Of a stretch of DNA of 26,056 nt, positions 1 through 10,200 are shown piece by piece. The notes beneath the pieces are model-generated. The model searched no databases and was not told the DNA's origin. It was given only the letters and a program-made list of their open reading frames with translations. Source of the stretch: Intoshia linei. Lineage: Eukaryota; Orthonectida; Rhopaluridae. Position 1 is the stretch's first letter; every line of letters starts with the position of its first letter. The translations under genes and the position numbers were made by a program. The stretch is taken from positions 1-26,056 of the forward strand of contig LWCA01000484.1 of the NCBI GenBank assembly GCA_001642005.1, in the 5' to 3' direction.

Positions 1-75
1 ATATATATTTAATATTTAGATATTATATTTTCATCGGAAAAATGTAACTGAAACTGATTTAATGATAGGTTAAAC

Positions 76-1262
76 ATGAAAGATTTTAAAAAATATTTTA
101 TAGATAATTTAATAAATGTGGCTAAAAGCGTCGTAATTTTTATAATATTAATATTTACACCATAAAATTATAGAATACTATTGATGGAGTTAAAAATGCG
201 TACGCCATGTTGAGTAACATTAAAAATATATATAACCAAACAATTGAAATTGAAACTAGTTTAATTTCAGCAAAAATTGAAACAATCAATCCAACCTTAA
301 AAAATTATGGTAAATTTAAAAATATCCATTTATATTATTAATTAATTACAACTATTATTAAAATAGAAAGTAACGTAAAACTTAAAGATTCCAATGCAAA
401 AATATCATTAAATTTACGAAAACAAAAAAAAATTGAAAATTTGACAGTTGCAGTATATTTTTTTTAAATTTAAATTTTTTAGTTAAAAATCATTAAAGCT
501 ATAAACAACTCTAACCCAATCATGGAATTCAATGCTTACAGTAATTCAGTTGAAGTTACAGAAAAATTAAAAGGGTTGAAAATGGTTTATTATGTTCCAT
601 TTTTGAATAAACTATTAAAAATGCGACTGTTTGCAACAATCAATAAAAAATACTCTTTTAATTTTAATTATAATACACAAAATTATCTATTTGTTTAAAT
701 AAGGGTTCATATGTTTCAATTTTATTCATTATATTTTAGTTTATTGGAAATATAAGTTTTATGGCAATATATCTCTCTCATTGGGATCAAATCTAGAACT
801 ATTTCACATTAACAAGTTTATCATCATCGATCATTACAATACAGTTGAAAGATTGATTAAATATGATAAACTTAAATTTATAATACTTCCGGATGATATC
901 AAAAAGTTTTCCTTTTGAATGCCAATTGTTATATTAATTAATTAGAATTTTTTTTGACGAAGATGTGAATATAGTACAATTATCCGTATCTGTCATGTTT
1001 TATATTCAAAATTTCACTGGTAAAATAAGGAAAAATTTTATTAATGGTTATTTAGATTCTAAAATACCTTATAATATATGCTTTGACTTGTACATAATGG
1101 ATGTTTCCGGTAATTCATATGATTTGGATCGAAAATTATTTCACTTAACCAGAAACAATCAGAATATTATACAGGTAAACGACATAAATGTATTACATTT
1201 GACAATATTATTTTCAGGTCGGAACAAACACCACAAAATCTTTGTTGGAGTGTATTGTTTGA
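76..1262 (+). CDS. Seven-exon gene, protein of unknown function (about 256 aa)
   Basis: I do not recognise this protein. Exons inferred from splice sites and phase: 76-132, 174-309, 367-446 (or to 452), 483-540, 740-905, 946-1174, 1218-1262. Together they give 771 nt, an exact multiple of three. Most introns are 36-57 bp with GT and AG ends; the one at 541-739 is 199 bp. The N-terminal third (SNIKNIYNQTIEIE, later KIETINPTLKNYE) looks helical and could form a coiled coil. The C-terminal half is mixed, with segments such as YGNISLSLGSNLELF and IPYNICFDLYIMDVSGN suggesting a beta-rich fold. No signal peptide is seen. The start is the first ATG after an in-frame stop at 55-57; an earlier exon outside the window is possible. 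The weakest joins are exon 4 to 5 (frame stays open past 540) and the GTTTTC donor at 906. A poly(A) signal follows at 1319. Confidence 0.55.
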
Positions 1263-1318
1263 TAACATTTGTTACATTTTAATATTTATAAAGTCCATTT
1301 AAAGATTTTTCCCTTATA

Positions 1319-1324
1319 ATAAAT
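1319..1324 (+). terminator. Poly(A) signal AATAAA
   Basis: AATAAA lies 57 bp after the stop codon of the seven-exon gene ending at 1262. The converging minus-strand exon ends at 1327, so the two genes would meet tail to tail within about 65 bp. Confidence 0.4.
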
Positions 1325-1326
1325 AT

Positions 1327-1734
1327 TTAATGTGTAAATTTGGCTATAATGTTTGCAATAGATAGACCTATATATAAAGCGTCAAAAGCATACATAAAAG
1401 GTTTAGAGTTAAATATAGAAGAATTCGGATCTATATCTGATATAGGATTTATTTCAACTTTTTCAGAATATCCAGTTTCTCTATTTATGCAATTATATTC
1501 ATTGTTGATAATAACGCAATTTGCGTATATTTTACGACATTCAGCGCAATATGCGCAATCATTGTGAGCTACTATTGAAATGTACATATTTGTGAAATAA
1601 TTGGTAAACAATTCATGTCTTGGTCCAAATATCATTGAGGCAATGTCTACAGAGAGTATAGTGCTTGATGTTTTAACGTCTGTGTCTATATCCAATGCCA
1701 CCATGTACAAATAGTCAACAATAGTATCATCAAT
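1327..1734 (-). CDS. Orphan 3' exon, related to exon 2 of the 3039-3945 gene
   Basis: The minus strand is open from a splice acceptor (CTATTTAG, ending at 1735) to a stop at 1327, about 135 residues. The start is therefore probably a splice site, not the internal ATG at 1710. The early part, DIDTDVKTSSTILSVDIASM, resembles the second exon of the minus-strand gene at 3039-3945 (DINSDTKTHKSLDVDSTLLSM), and both stretches follow a splice acceptor closely, so the two look like tandem paralogues. A cysteine cluster CAYCAEC lies near the middle. The last 20 residues are hydrophobic (ALYIGLSIANII), a possible membrane anchor. I could not find its 5' exon: the sequence upstream is an unrelated armadillo-like fragment and an interspersed repeat. 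It may be a truncated pseudogene or an exon with a distant partner. Confidence 0.4.
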   Translation of the reverse strand: MDDTIVDYLYMVALDIDTDVKTSSTILSVDIASMIFGPRHELFTNYFTNMYISIVAHNDCAYCAECRKIYANCVIINNEYNCINRETGYSEKVEINPISDIDPNSSIFNSKPFMYAFDALYIGLSIANIIAKFTH

Positions 1735-1849
1735 CTAAATAGTTAATATATTTAATAATCTTTAGAATATTATTCAATGTATCTAGAATTAACGCGCAAT
1801 CCAGGGTCATGCACTGTTTGAACAAAGTACAAAACAGTCCTTCTAGTTT
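1730..1849 (-). pseudogene. Armadillo-repeat-like fragment, possibly importin-alpha derived
   Basis: After a T-rich stretch ending in AG, the minus strand reads about 39 codons to a stop. The segment CTLFKQCMTLDCALILDTLN followed by NILK has the pattern of a late armadillo repeat of importin-alpha (Leu-Cys-x-Leu-Leu near the start, Leu-Asp/Asn-x-Leu-x-Asn-Ile-Leu-Lys at the end). The match is by memory of the family pattern and covers a single repeat, so it is weak. No donor site follows the repeat, the frame ends at 1730, and no other importin exon is visible nearby. It may be a degraded fragment or chance similarity. Confidence 0.25.
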
Positions 1850-1920
1850 CTTACAAAAAATTAAAAATGTCAAACGCAGCTCAGTTTCGCAATCCAAAGT
1901 ATTCAGTATACGATCCTAAC

Positions 1921-2465
1921 TTATATTTTTTTTGAAAATCAAACTAGTCTGAAAGTTAAAAAAAAGATTATTCTGATAGAGCTTATGCCAGTTAATATAA
2001 ATAGAAAAGTTCAATCCCAGAAATCTACGCATTGCCGATGAAAAATAATTTTTAATACAGATTACATGAATATTATCATTTGATAATTTATTAACCAATA
2101 TTTTTCAAATATTTCTATTAAAATAAAAAGTTGAAAATGTAAATATTGATCCTACAATTTCAAAAAAAATGTGCATTGAACGTCACACATTTCCAATAAA
2201 ATATGGGTGAAAATCTATATAATTCATTCGTTCGCAATTTTTCAATTTCAAATTATCATTTTTAAAACATTTTGTGTAAAATTTAAATTAAAACTACGAC
2301 AACGAATTACTAAAGTAATACAACTTCGTTATTATCATTTTTATATGTATTACAATCCTTTGCAATATTTGTAAAATTTACCTGAAATATGTTGATTCCG
2401 TTAATTATTGATTCATAATTGGTATTTGTAAGTATTTATTAAATTGGTACTGAATATATATTATC
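1921..2465 (+). repeat. Interspersed repeat family R1, copy a (internally deleted)
   Basis: This stretch matches the copies at 5105-5960 (opposite orientation), 19430-20545 and 23060-23342. Shared landmarks are TCTGATAGAGCTTATGCCAG near the start, AATATTGATCCTACAATTTC, a segment with CACATTTCCAATAAA, TATGGGTGAAAATCTATATA, and the terminus TTAAATTGGTACTGAATAT. Compared with the 19430 copy it has a deletion near its start, joining the GAAAATCAAAC segment to the GATAGAGCTTAT segment. It has no coding capacity. Short open frames inside it are incidental. Confidence 0.7.
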
Positions 2466-2742
2466 ACATTGAAAATGACAAAATAGGTTTTTATAGTTTT
2501 ATTTTTTCTGGAATTTATGCTATTTATGACAATTTTTAGGATTGGACTGTTTTTACTTTATTTTTAATATTATACATACATTCTGTCTAATAAATTCAAA
2601 AAATGGAATAACAATTGTTTTTAAAATTCTTTACCCAAATGTTAACAAACAAAAAATTAAGATGGAATAATTCACTTTAAAGTAAATAGTAATGTGATGT
2701 AACGGATCCACCTGAAACAAATTTGGGAACCACTCCTTTAAA
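2466..2742. other. Gene-free AT-rich stretch with a possible hAT-type end
   Basis: No gene is visible. Near its right edge, read on the minus strand, GAGTGGTTCCCAAATTTG resembles the end of many hAT-type elements. I could not identify a partner end, so this is only a hint of an old insertion. Confidence 0.25.
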
Positions 2743-3020
2743 GGATTGATAATAGTGAATAGTAGGATTTTTAAGTTAGATTTTCAACGTGAATTTATTT
2801 TTTAAGTATAATAAAAATGTGCTCTCGGCAGAGCTAGGTCCTGTTTGTACGTAGTATGTAAATTTATTTTTTGGTAGTATAAAAATGTTCCCTCGGTAGA
2901 ACTAGGCTACGGGGATTGATAATAGTGAATAGTAGAATTTTTAAGTTAGATTTTCAACGTGAATTTTTTGATATAATAAAAATTGCCTTGGCAGACCTAC
3001 GTCATGTTTGTACATAGTTT
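2743..3020 (+). repeat. Tandem duplication, about 170 bp unit
   Basis: The block starting GGATTGATAATAGTGAATAG recurs at 2743 and 2913, followed both times by TTTTTAAGTTAGATTTTCAA and then by a CTCGGCAGAGCTAGGTC-like motif. A third, partial unit (CTCGGTAGAACTAGG) lies at about 2891. Both main units end in TGTTTGTACGTAG-like sequence. The block sits immediately downstream of the minus-strand gene that ends at 3039. Confidence 0.65.
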
Positions 3021-3038
3021 GTACGTAGTACATAACAG

Positions 3039-3945
3039 TCAACCTAGTATTAATATAATAGTGTAATTAATAATAAAAAGTACGAAATATTTTATTTTGC
3101 TGAAACGAGACTTGAGCCAATGAAGAGTAATATCTTCCAAAAAACAAAAATCTGTGCTAATGTCGCCAGTCTCACGTTTAAAGTCAGGTTTGAGATAACC
3201 CAGCATTGAAAGAAGAGTTGAATCAACGTCTAAAGATTTATGAGTTTTAGTGTCTGAATTTATATCTATAAAGGAAATAACTACTTCATCATACCAAGTA
3301 TCACCAACAGGAAATCTAATAAAATAAGACATAATCAAATAAAAAATCATAATACTTAATAGAATTAGTAGATTTATCAATTTGAACAACATCATCCATT
3401 TTTCTTGGTTCCAATTTCATCCTATAAATGTGGTGATATAAATATAAATGAGACCAGGTGAGTGCTTCCAAAACATTTATTCCGGATGTCGATAGTCCTT
3501 CATCATATTGAATGTAAACCATTCCAGCAAACCTATCAGATGTAGATACTAACTCAACATATATTTTATCATGTTCATTTACTGCATTCGTAATATTTAA
3601 TGTATCCTCTTTTAATTCATAAAACCAATGCAATTGTTTAAATACATTATGATTCTTAAACTTTGAGATTTCTTCATTTTTAGTGATTTTAAAGACACTT
3701 TTATGAAATCTTGAGTCAACAATTGTCACAAATGACTCATTATTTTGAACAATTTCAACAATACAATTCATAGCAGACTTTAATTTTATTACTTGTTTTT
3801 CTTGTATCATTAACCGAACCGTATCTACATTTTTAAGGTTCTGTTCTATTGAAAATGAACCGTTACACCTATGGTTGCAGACGCATTGGGATTTGTATAC
3901 CACGTAGAAACATTGATATATCAATAATGCAAATTGTATATCCAT
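3039..3945 (-). CDS. Two-exon gene, probable secreted or membrane-anchored protein (288 aa)
   Basis: Exon 1 runs 3945 to 3356 and exon 2 from 3315 to 3039, separated by a 40-bp intron with GTATTA donor and TTATTAG acceptor. The join keeps phase and gives 867 nt. The protein starts with a short hydrophobic stretch (FALLIYQCFYVV) that could be a signal peptide, followed by CVCNHRC. A central region holds several charged beta-like segments, for example DKIYVELVSTSDRFAG. The C-terminus ends in a hydrophobic tail (YFVLFIINYTIILILG), so the product may be GPI-anchored or span the membrane once. Its exon 2 resembles the orphan exon at 1327-1734, making this a small local family. I do not recognise a known domain. 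An upstream non-coding exon cannot be excluded. Confidence 0.6.
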
Positions 3946-4036
3946 TCTTCAAAACAGTATACTTAAAAGTGTATTACTTTAAACGTATTTGTGAGTAAAG
4001 TTTATTTATTTATTAGATTATAATTCTATTTACTTT

Positions 4037-4173
4037 TATAGGGTTTTTCTATGTTGATTGAAAAGCTTGCATAGTGTATTAAAATATTTATCAATAGTGG
4101 TTGAAAAGCTAGAAATCATTTTTGACGTCAATGCACTATGTAAATTCGTCAATCGAGATATAAAAACCCTATA
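4037..4173. mobile_element. Miniature inverted-repeat element, 137 bp, TA-flanked
   Basis: The ends are long imperfect inverted repeats. The left reads TATAGGGTTTTTCTATGTTG and continues to CATAGTGTA; the right, reverse-complemented, reads TATAGGGTTTTTATATCTCG and continues to CATAGTGCA. The arms take up most of the element, so it would fold into a near-complete hairpin. TA at both borders fits a Tc1/mariner-type target site, but the family is not certain. Confidence 0.6.
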
Positions 4174-4677
4174 ATATAAATATTTATAAAGCTTATATCC
4201 TTAACTTACATTAAATGAAATGTATTTATGTTACCATTTATTTGAAATATTATTCGGACTGCTATCACAGAGAATTGCCCATCCCTGGTTTCGTAATTGA
4301 TTATCATTTTGGTTTTAATTGTTGTCGCATATGAAAACTACACTGAACCAAAAGTTACTTTAGATTCTAATTTTTAAATGAGATTTAACTAATTATATTA
4401 ATAGATATAGTACTAGTTAGGGGTCGCAAACCCATAGCCATTGCGTCATTCGAGATAGTGCATTAGCAATTTTGATAAATTAAAATTTAAATTGTGGGAT
4501 AATTGAAAAAGGAAATTTTAAATTGTAAGTAAGATTCATTTTCTTTCAGTAATCCGTGGTAGTGGAGAAATAACCTAAAAACTTTCCGAATCTACTGGAA
4601 AATCTTTTCACCTTATATTATATTGGTTATTTAACACCGGTATTTTAATAATCTCTATTCACTTAATAATTATAAAT

Positions 4678-4934
4678 TACCGTATTTTTCGGAGTATAAG
4701 GCGCACCCTGTATAAAAAACAATTCACAACACAAAATTCACATATAAGGCGCAAGAAATTTTATTAAGAGAAGTTTTAAAAAAATAAAAATAATTTATAG
4801 TTTAGTGAATAAATTAAGAATCAAATGGTACAATATATAGTTAAAACAAAATTTTCCCTTGCAAAATCCTCATATAAGACGCATTCCTAATTTTTCATGG
4901 AAAATGTGCGCCTTATATTCCGAAAAATACGGTA
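4678..4934. mobile_element. MITE with CCGTATTTTTCGGAGTATAAGGCGC ends
   Basis: A 257-bp element bordered by TA. The left end TACCGTATTTTTCGGAGTAT is mirrored at the right (reverse complement TACCGTATTTTTCGGAATAT), and both continue into AAGGCGCAC. Internal direct copies of the ATAAGGCGCA motif occur at about 4743 and 4873. From memory, very similar ends occur in small repeats of many distantly related animals; I cannot name the superfamily with confidence. No coding sequence is present. Confidence 0.7.
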
Positions 4935-5104
4935 TGTATTTTGTAATTTCGATTTCAAAAAAATAGTTTTTCTAAAGTTGACTCATGAAAAATCTCGATC
5001 GAACTATGATATACAAATTGTACGATATAAAAATAATATAATACATTACATATAGTACTATGATTACTGTAATTTAATATATACGAAATCAGCACTTTTC
5101 AATG

Positions 5105-5960
5105 TATATTAGGGTGGATATTCAGTACCAATTTAATAAATACTTAAAAATACCAATTAAGTATCAATAATTAACGGAATCAGCACTTTATAAAAATATT
5201 TCAGGTGAATTTTACAATATTGCAAAGGATTGTAATAAATATAAAAATAATAATAACAAACGTTGTTATAATTTTAATTTAAATTTTAAACAAAATGTTT
5301 GAAAATTAGAATTTGAGATTGAAAAATTGCGTAGCAATGAAAATAATTCCAAAGGAATCAATTATATAGATTTTCACCCATATTTCTTTATTGGAAATAT
5401 GTAGACGTTCAATACACACTTTTTATGAAACTGTAGGATCAATATTTACATTTTTAATTTTTATTTTAATCAAAATGTTTGAAAAATATTGGTTAATAAT
5501 ATGTTAAAAATTATTTTTCATCGGGAATGCGTAGATTTCTGGGGTTGAAATTTTGTATTTATATCAACTGGAATAAGCTCTATCAGAATAATCTTTTGTT
5601 TTAATTTTCGAAAAATTAATTATTTAACAATTTTTGTTTAATAAAATATTTCGGAAAAAAATATAGTAATACTAGAATGCTTTTTTGACTATGAAGGTGT
5701 CACTTATTCAGATTGAAATTTTTTGTGTGTGTTAACAAGATACAACTGTACCAGTAACTTGTAATTTTTTTTAAATTTTAGGGCTGTTTTCATTAAAAAA
5801 AAGGTAATTTAGGGTTTTGGCCCTAAAGATGTATTTTTTTTTAAATTTAAATTTATGATAATATTTATGATTTTAAAATCCGTAGCAGAGTATATATTTT
5901 TTTAATTTAATTAAAGGGGCACATTTAATTGTATTGAGTGATACTCTATATGTAATTCAT
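5105..5960 (-). repeat. Interspersed repeat R1, copy b (reverse orientation)
   Basis: This is the reverse complement of the arrangement at 1921-2465 and 20200-20545. It starts with GGATATTCAGTACCAATTTA, runs through GAAACTGTAGGATCAATATT and TGGAATAAGCTCTATCAGAA, and continues into the second half seen at 9840 and 19700: CTATGAAGGTGTCACTTATT, then GGTAATTTAGGGTTTTGGCC and the ATCCGTAGCAGAGTATAT segment. It shows that both halves belong to one element of roughly 0.8-1.1 kb. No coding capacity was seen. Confidence 0.65.
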
Positions 5961-6157
5961 TATAATTTAAAGAAACTGCTGTTTTTTGCAATTAATTTTT
6001 ATATTTTTTAAAAAAAATCGTAAAAAATCAGGATCGGCAAAATTTTACCATTTTGCCGTGAGGCCTCCGATTGCTAAAAAAAGAACCATTTCGATTCATT
6101 GGAATCGTCACATCACTAATAATAATAAACAAAATATGATCCATAATAAATAATAAA

Positions 6158-6381
6158 TTAACCCTTTCACTGTCTAATACTATTTTATGATGCATCACCA
6201 CACGTCTAGAATTTATTTTTGAAATAAAACTTGTATTATTTTTAAATTACCTATGTGAAAATTTATGAAAATAAAAGAATAAAGTTTTTCAAAATTATGC
6301 TGTGTATATCATTGAATACACAGACGTGTGAAGTGAAATTGTTGTGTATAGTATAGAATACATAGACAGTGAAAGAGTTAA
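6158..6381. mobile_element. piggyBac-like MITE with TTAA target duplication
   Basis: TTAA occurs at both borders (6158-6161 and 6378-6381). Inside, the left end reads CCCTTTCACTGTCTA and the right end, reverse-complemented, CTCTTTCACTGTCTA. A subterminal inverted pair (CACACGTCT near 6200 and AGACGTGTG near 6322) lies within. TTAA duplication with a CCCTTT-type terminus is typical of piggyBac elements. The 216-bp interior has no transposase, so this is a non-autonomous derivative. Confidence 0.7.
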
Positions 6382-6553
6382 TAACGAGAGTTAAGAGTGT
6401 ATTTTAATTTAATTTTATTGTTAAAAAAAGTTCAAAAGTTATCTTCATTTTAGATAAAATTTTTTTGTTGTTCATCTAGAATTTTCTGGTAACCAGCAAT
6501 GGTCCATATAGACCACTTTCTTAAATTTAAAATTTTAAGTTTAAACTCCCACA
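6382..6553. other. Spacer between MITE and small ORF
   Basis: AT-rich sequence without a recognised element. On the minus strand there is a short open stretch (WSIWTIAGYQKILDEQQ) that could be a second exon of the small ORF at 6554-6742, but the reading phase of the simplest splice does not match, so I do not annotate it. Confidence 0.3.
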
Positions 6554-6742
6554 TTATATAAAATCAATTATATCAGATACTGTATTGTAAATTAATGTAA
6601 TTGAAAAGTGTTTCAATTCACACGCATGATTTATTTTTAGAAATGCATATTGTACAATTGTATAGAATGAAAATAAAGCAACAACAACCATGAATGTGAC
6701 GAAAACGATAAAAATTTGACACACAAATAAGATTAATGCCAT
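6554..6742 (-). CDS. Small hydrophobic ORF, possible membrane protein (62 aa)
   Basis: The N-terminal 35 residues are strongly hydrophobic (MALILFVCQIFIVFVTFMVV and onward to ALFSFYTIVQYAF), enough for one or two membrane helices, followed by a short polar tail. It lies 471 bp upstream of the p120-catenin gene in the opposite direction, so the two could share an upstream region. I do not recognise a family. AT-rich sequence easily produces hydrophobic frames by chance; the later part contains a possible donor (GTATCT after codon 54) that would swap the C-terminus. Low confidence as a gene. Confidence 0.3.
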   Translation of the reverse strand: MALILFVCQIFIVFVTFMVVVALFSFYTIVQYAFLKINHACELKHFSITLIYNTVSDIIDFI

Positions 6743-7213
6743 TATCTAAATTTAATAGTTAAAAATTATAATCATTAAAATCGATATATTCAAATGAGAA
6801 CATAACACATTACATTACGATATAATCGACAAATGGCGTGTTAAAGTGTATGTCTCATATTAACTGTTAATAAAAATAAATCCATTATACACAAAGTCGT
6901 TTTAATCGTATTATTGATAAAAACGATAACAAATAATCACTTGAATGAGTCGCCCGTAACATTATTGAATCCTCTCATTGTTAAGATAATATAAAAAATT
7001 TAGAGTAATTTACTTATTATCTTGGAAACGTATACGAAAAACAGACCAACATCCATAACAAAAGAGTTGGATACGCGAAATGTCGATATCGATGAAGCTG
7101 ACAAAGAATAGAATACAAAAATAGATTTTTGAGTCACCAATTTCCACCTAAATTTTCAAAACTCTAACAATTTATCAGACCACTAAATTATAATAAATTA
7201 AATAGAGCTGAAA

Positions 7214-10200
7214 ATGACAGATGCATGTACAAAACCTAAAAATGTTTTAAATGGAGTGGATGGAGACTATAAAGTATATATTTATGTTAATGGAATTTGT
7301 TGATACATTTATTTAGTATAATACAAAATCTCATGACACGGCAATTTATAGAAACTTAAATTCCAATAATTCGATCGAAAATAATGATTTTGTGCAAGAT
7401 TGCATGTAATTTAAACCGCTAGATAATTTATACATTCATATATTCAGTTATATTTTAATGTTCATTTTCAGAAATAATGGGGCCACTAAAGTCAATTTAA
7501 ATTATAAAAATTTACAAAATTACGTTAAAATGTATGACGATGGAATTTCGCATGTGTCTTCTGAAACCTGCTCAGTTTTATATAATACTAATGGTGATTT
7601 TGGAGTAGTTAATCCGATGAACACATCGTCAAAGTTGGAGACGAATGACTTTCATCACAAATTAAACATTATTGATGAACACGTTCCGTCTTTAGCATAT
7701 TTTAATCAAAATCAAAATATTAAATTTCATGGAAATAATCAGTCTCCACACGTTTATCAAACTAATCATTATTCTGTAATTATTTTATTCTTTCAGTGAG
7801 ATTTGATATGATTAAAGACACACAATTTGATTCCAATTTAAAAATTAATTTTACGTGTACCCGCCATGTTCAGTATCATTTGAATAAATCAAAGATTGTT
7901 AACTTTTTTTAAATTAATTTCATTTTTTTCATTTTTTAGGAATTTTTACCTTTTTCTCAAGCTTCTAATGGAATTTACAATGCCGATCCAAATTTCAAAA
8001 ACGAAATGGATGCACAAAGGTACTTTTAATTTCTAGATTGGAACCTAAAGTAATAGTTCGGCCTTATTTTATTAGTAATAGTACCACTGATTTTTTCAAT
8101 TCATCTGGCCCGCGCCATTGATTTCTATGACCCAACAAAAAAATAAGACAATGAACTGAATTTTAAACTCACCATTTGAGTCACTTAGATTTACTAGTTT
8201 AAGCTTATTTATAATATGTCTTGGTTCAACTTTTAACTTTTTTAACTCGAATAAACAAAATTAACTTTGGTATTATAAACTTTTAAAGAGACTGTATCTC
8301 TTTTTAAATTTTGAAACAACATGTAAAAAAAATCAATTTTAGATTTGGATGGGAATCTGCGCCAATTGAAAAATCAAATCAACCTTATTCTCATATAAAA
8401 CGAATGGTAGATGGAACTGGGGTCGAATACCAATCATGCCGAGATTACAACAAACAAACTATTACTACTACAGTTGATAGTAAAGCTCGGGTAGATGTAT
8501 TATTGGAAGCAAAACTTAAAATCGACAATTTTAAGCCAAATACCAGGAAAATAAACGTTGCTAATAGTGAAGATGGTAGAGACGATAAAAATAAGGATAA
8601 ATGGAGAAACCCAGTTCTCGCTGAAATTATTGAATATTTATCAAATAGTGACCCCATTATTGTGTCAAATGCAGCTAGGTACTTGCAACACATTTCTTTT
8701 CGAAATATTCCCATCAAGGATAAAGCTGGAGATGCTGGAGCCATAAAAATTCTTGTTAAACTTACAGTTTGTGATGTTTACCATGTTCAAAAATATAGTA
8801 CATATGCTTTAAAAAATTTACTTTATAATGATAGCGACAATAAGAATAAGGTAACCTTTTTTGATTATTCAGTAAAAAATATAAACATACCTGGACACTA
8901 GAACCCTGCATGTAATCTCATGCAATGAGCCATAGACCCTTACCGAGATTTAAGATGAAAATAATGCAGAAATGTAAAAAAATTTAATTTAGTTTTCAGT
9001 AATACAATACTAATTATTTTCTAACTAAGTTCTCGAATTATTTTGTTTATGGAAAAAAATTTAAAATCGTATTTCAGCGCTTCTCAACATTCTTTCCATA
9101 CGAAATTCATTGTAAGTTTATTGTAAACTTTATAATAAACTTTATGTATAGTTTTTTGGTTTAATTATGAGGAATTTAAACATGATTAAAAATAAAAATA
9201 AATGAGCTAGAACTGAATTTAAAAAAACAAAATGGTCCCCAAAGCATGGTAAACCCATCAAAGAAATTAACTAACATCATTAACCATATAAACCAAATTT
9301 AAACTGATTATAAAGAAAAAAAATTCCATTTTATATTTATCTTAACATTTTTGTATGAATTTTGATGATTACATTTGAAGGGGTAAATATTATAACCCAT
9401 TTCATTTTTTGAATGCTTAAAATGAAAAAAGGCATCACCTTGCAAAATGGGTTTTCTAATAAAAAAAAGATCAAAAGTGGACACCATATTGTAGTACAAT
9501 TGTATAGTGTAGCAATTAAAAAAAATTGAAATAATTTTAATACCAATTTTTAGATTATCATCTAAAACTTTTAATTTTAAATGTAAAAACAATAAAATTA
9601 TTGTAACAATCCTAAAAAATAGTTATAAAATCATTTAAATGATGAATTTCAAAAAAAATTCTAAATAATTGTACCTGTAGTACAGTGGTTACCGATTGGG
9701 GTTCAAACTATATTCCAGGGGACCGTAAGATTTAAATAAAATATACAAAAAATTTATCAACTTTTATTTATTTTAATAGGAGAATAATATAATTTTCGGA
9801 CCGTTAATTATTTCAAATTTTTTGTTTTAATAAATTAGTTTCGAAATAAAAAAAAATAATATTAAAGTGCTTTTTTGACCGTGAAGTCGTCACTTATTCA
9901 GATTGAAATTTTTTGTGTGTGTGTTAATATGATACAACTGTACCACCTGTAAAAATGTTTAAATTCTAAGACTGCTTTCATTAAAAAAAAAGGTAATTTG
10001 TGGTTTTGGCCTTGAAGATATATTTTTTTAAATGTAAATTTATGATTTTACAATACGTATCAGAGTGTATATTTTTTTAAATTCTTGAACTCGTTTGATT
10101 TTCAAAAAAAAAACAATTGGGCTTTTTGATCTGTAAGATGTGAGTTTGAGAGGTTGAAATTTATTGTGCTAACACCTCCGGAAAAAACTGTAATTGAAAT

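Noticed and set aside
522-700. Longer version of exon 4 of the first gene, open to about 698
   Set aside because: The frame stays open but offers no donor in the phase required by the acceptor at 740; only the GTAATT at 541 fits. The choice remains uncertain.
8445-8744. 99-codon minus-strand frame opposite p120-catenin exon 5
   Set aside because: It is the antisense of a well-supported armadillo exon and shows no independent protein pattern.
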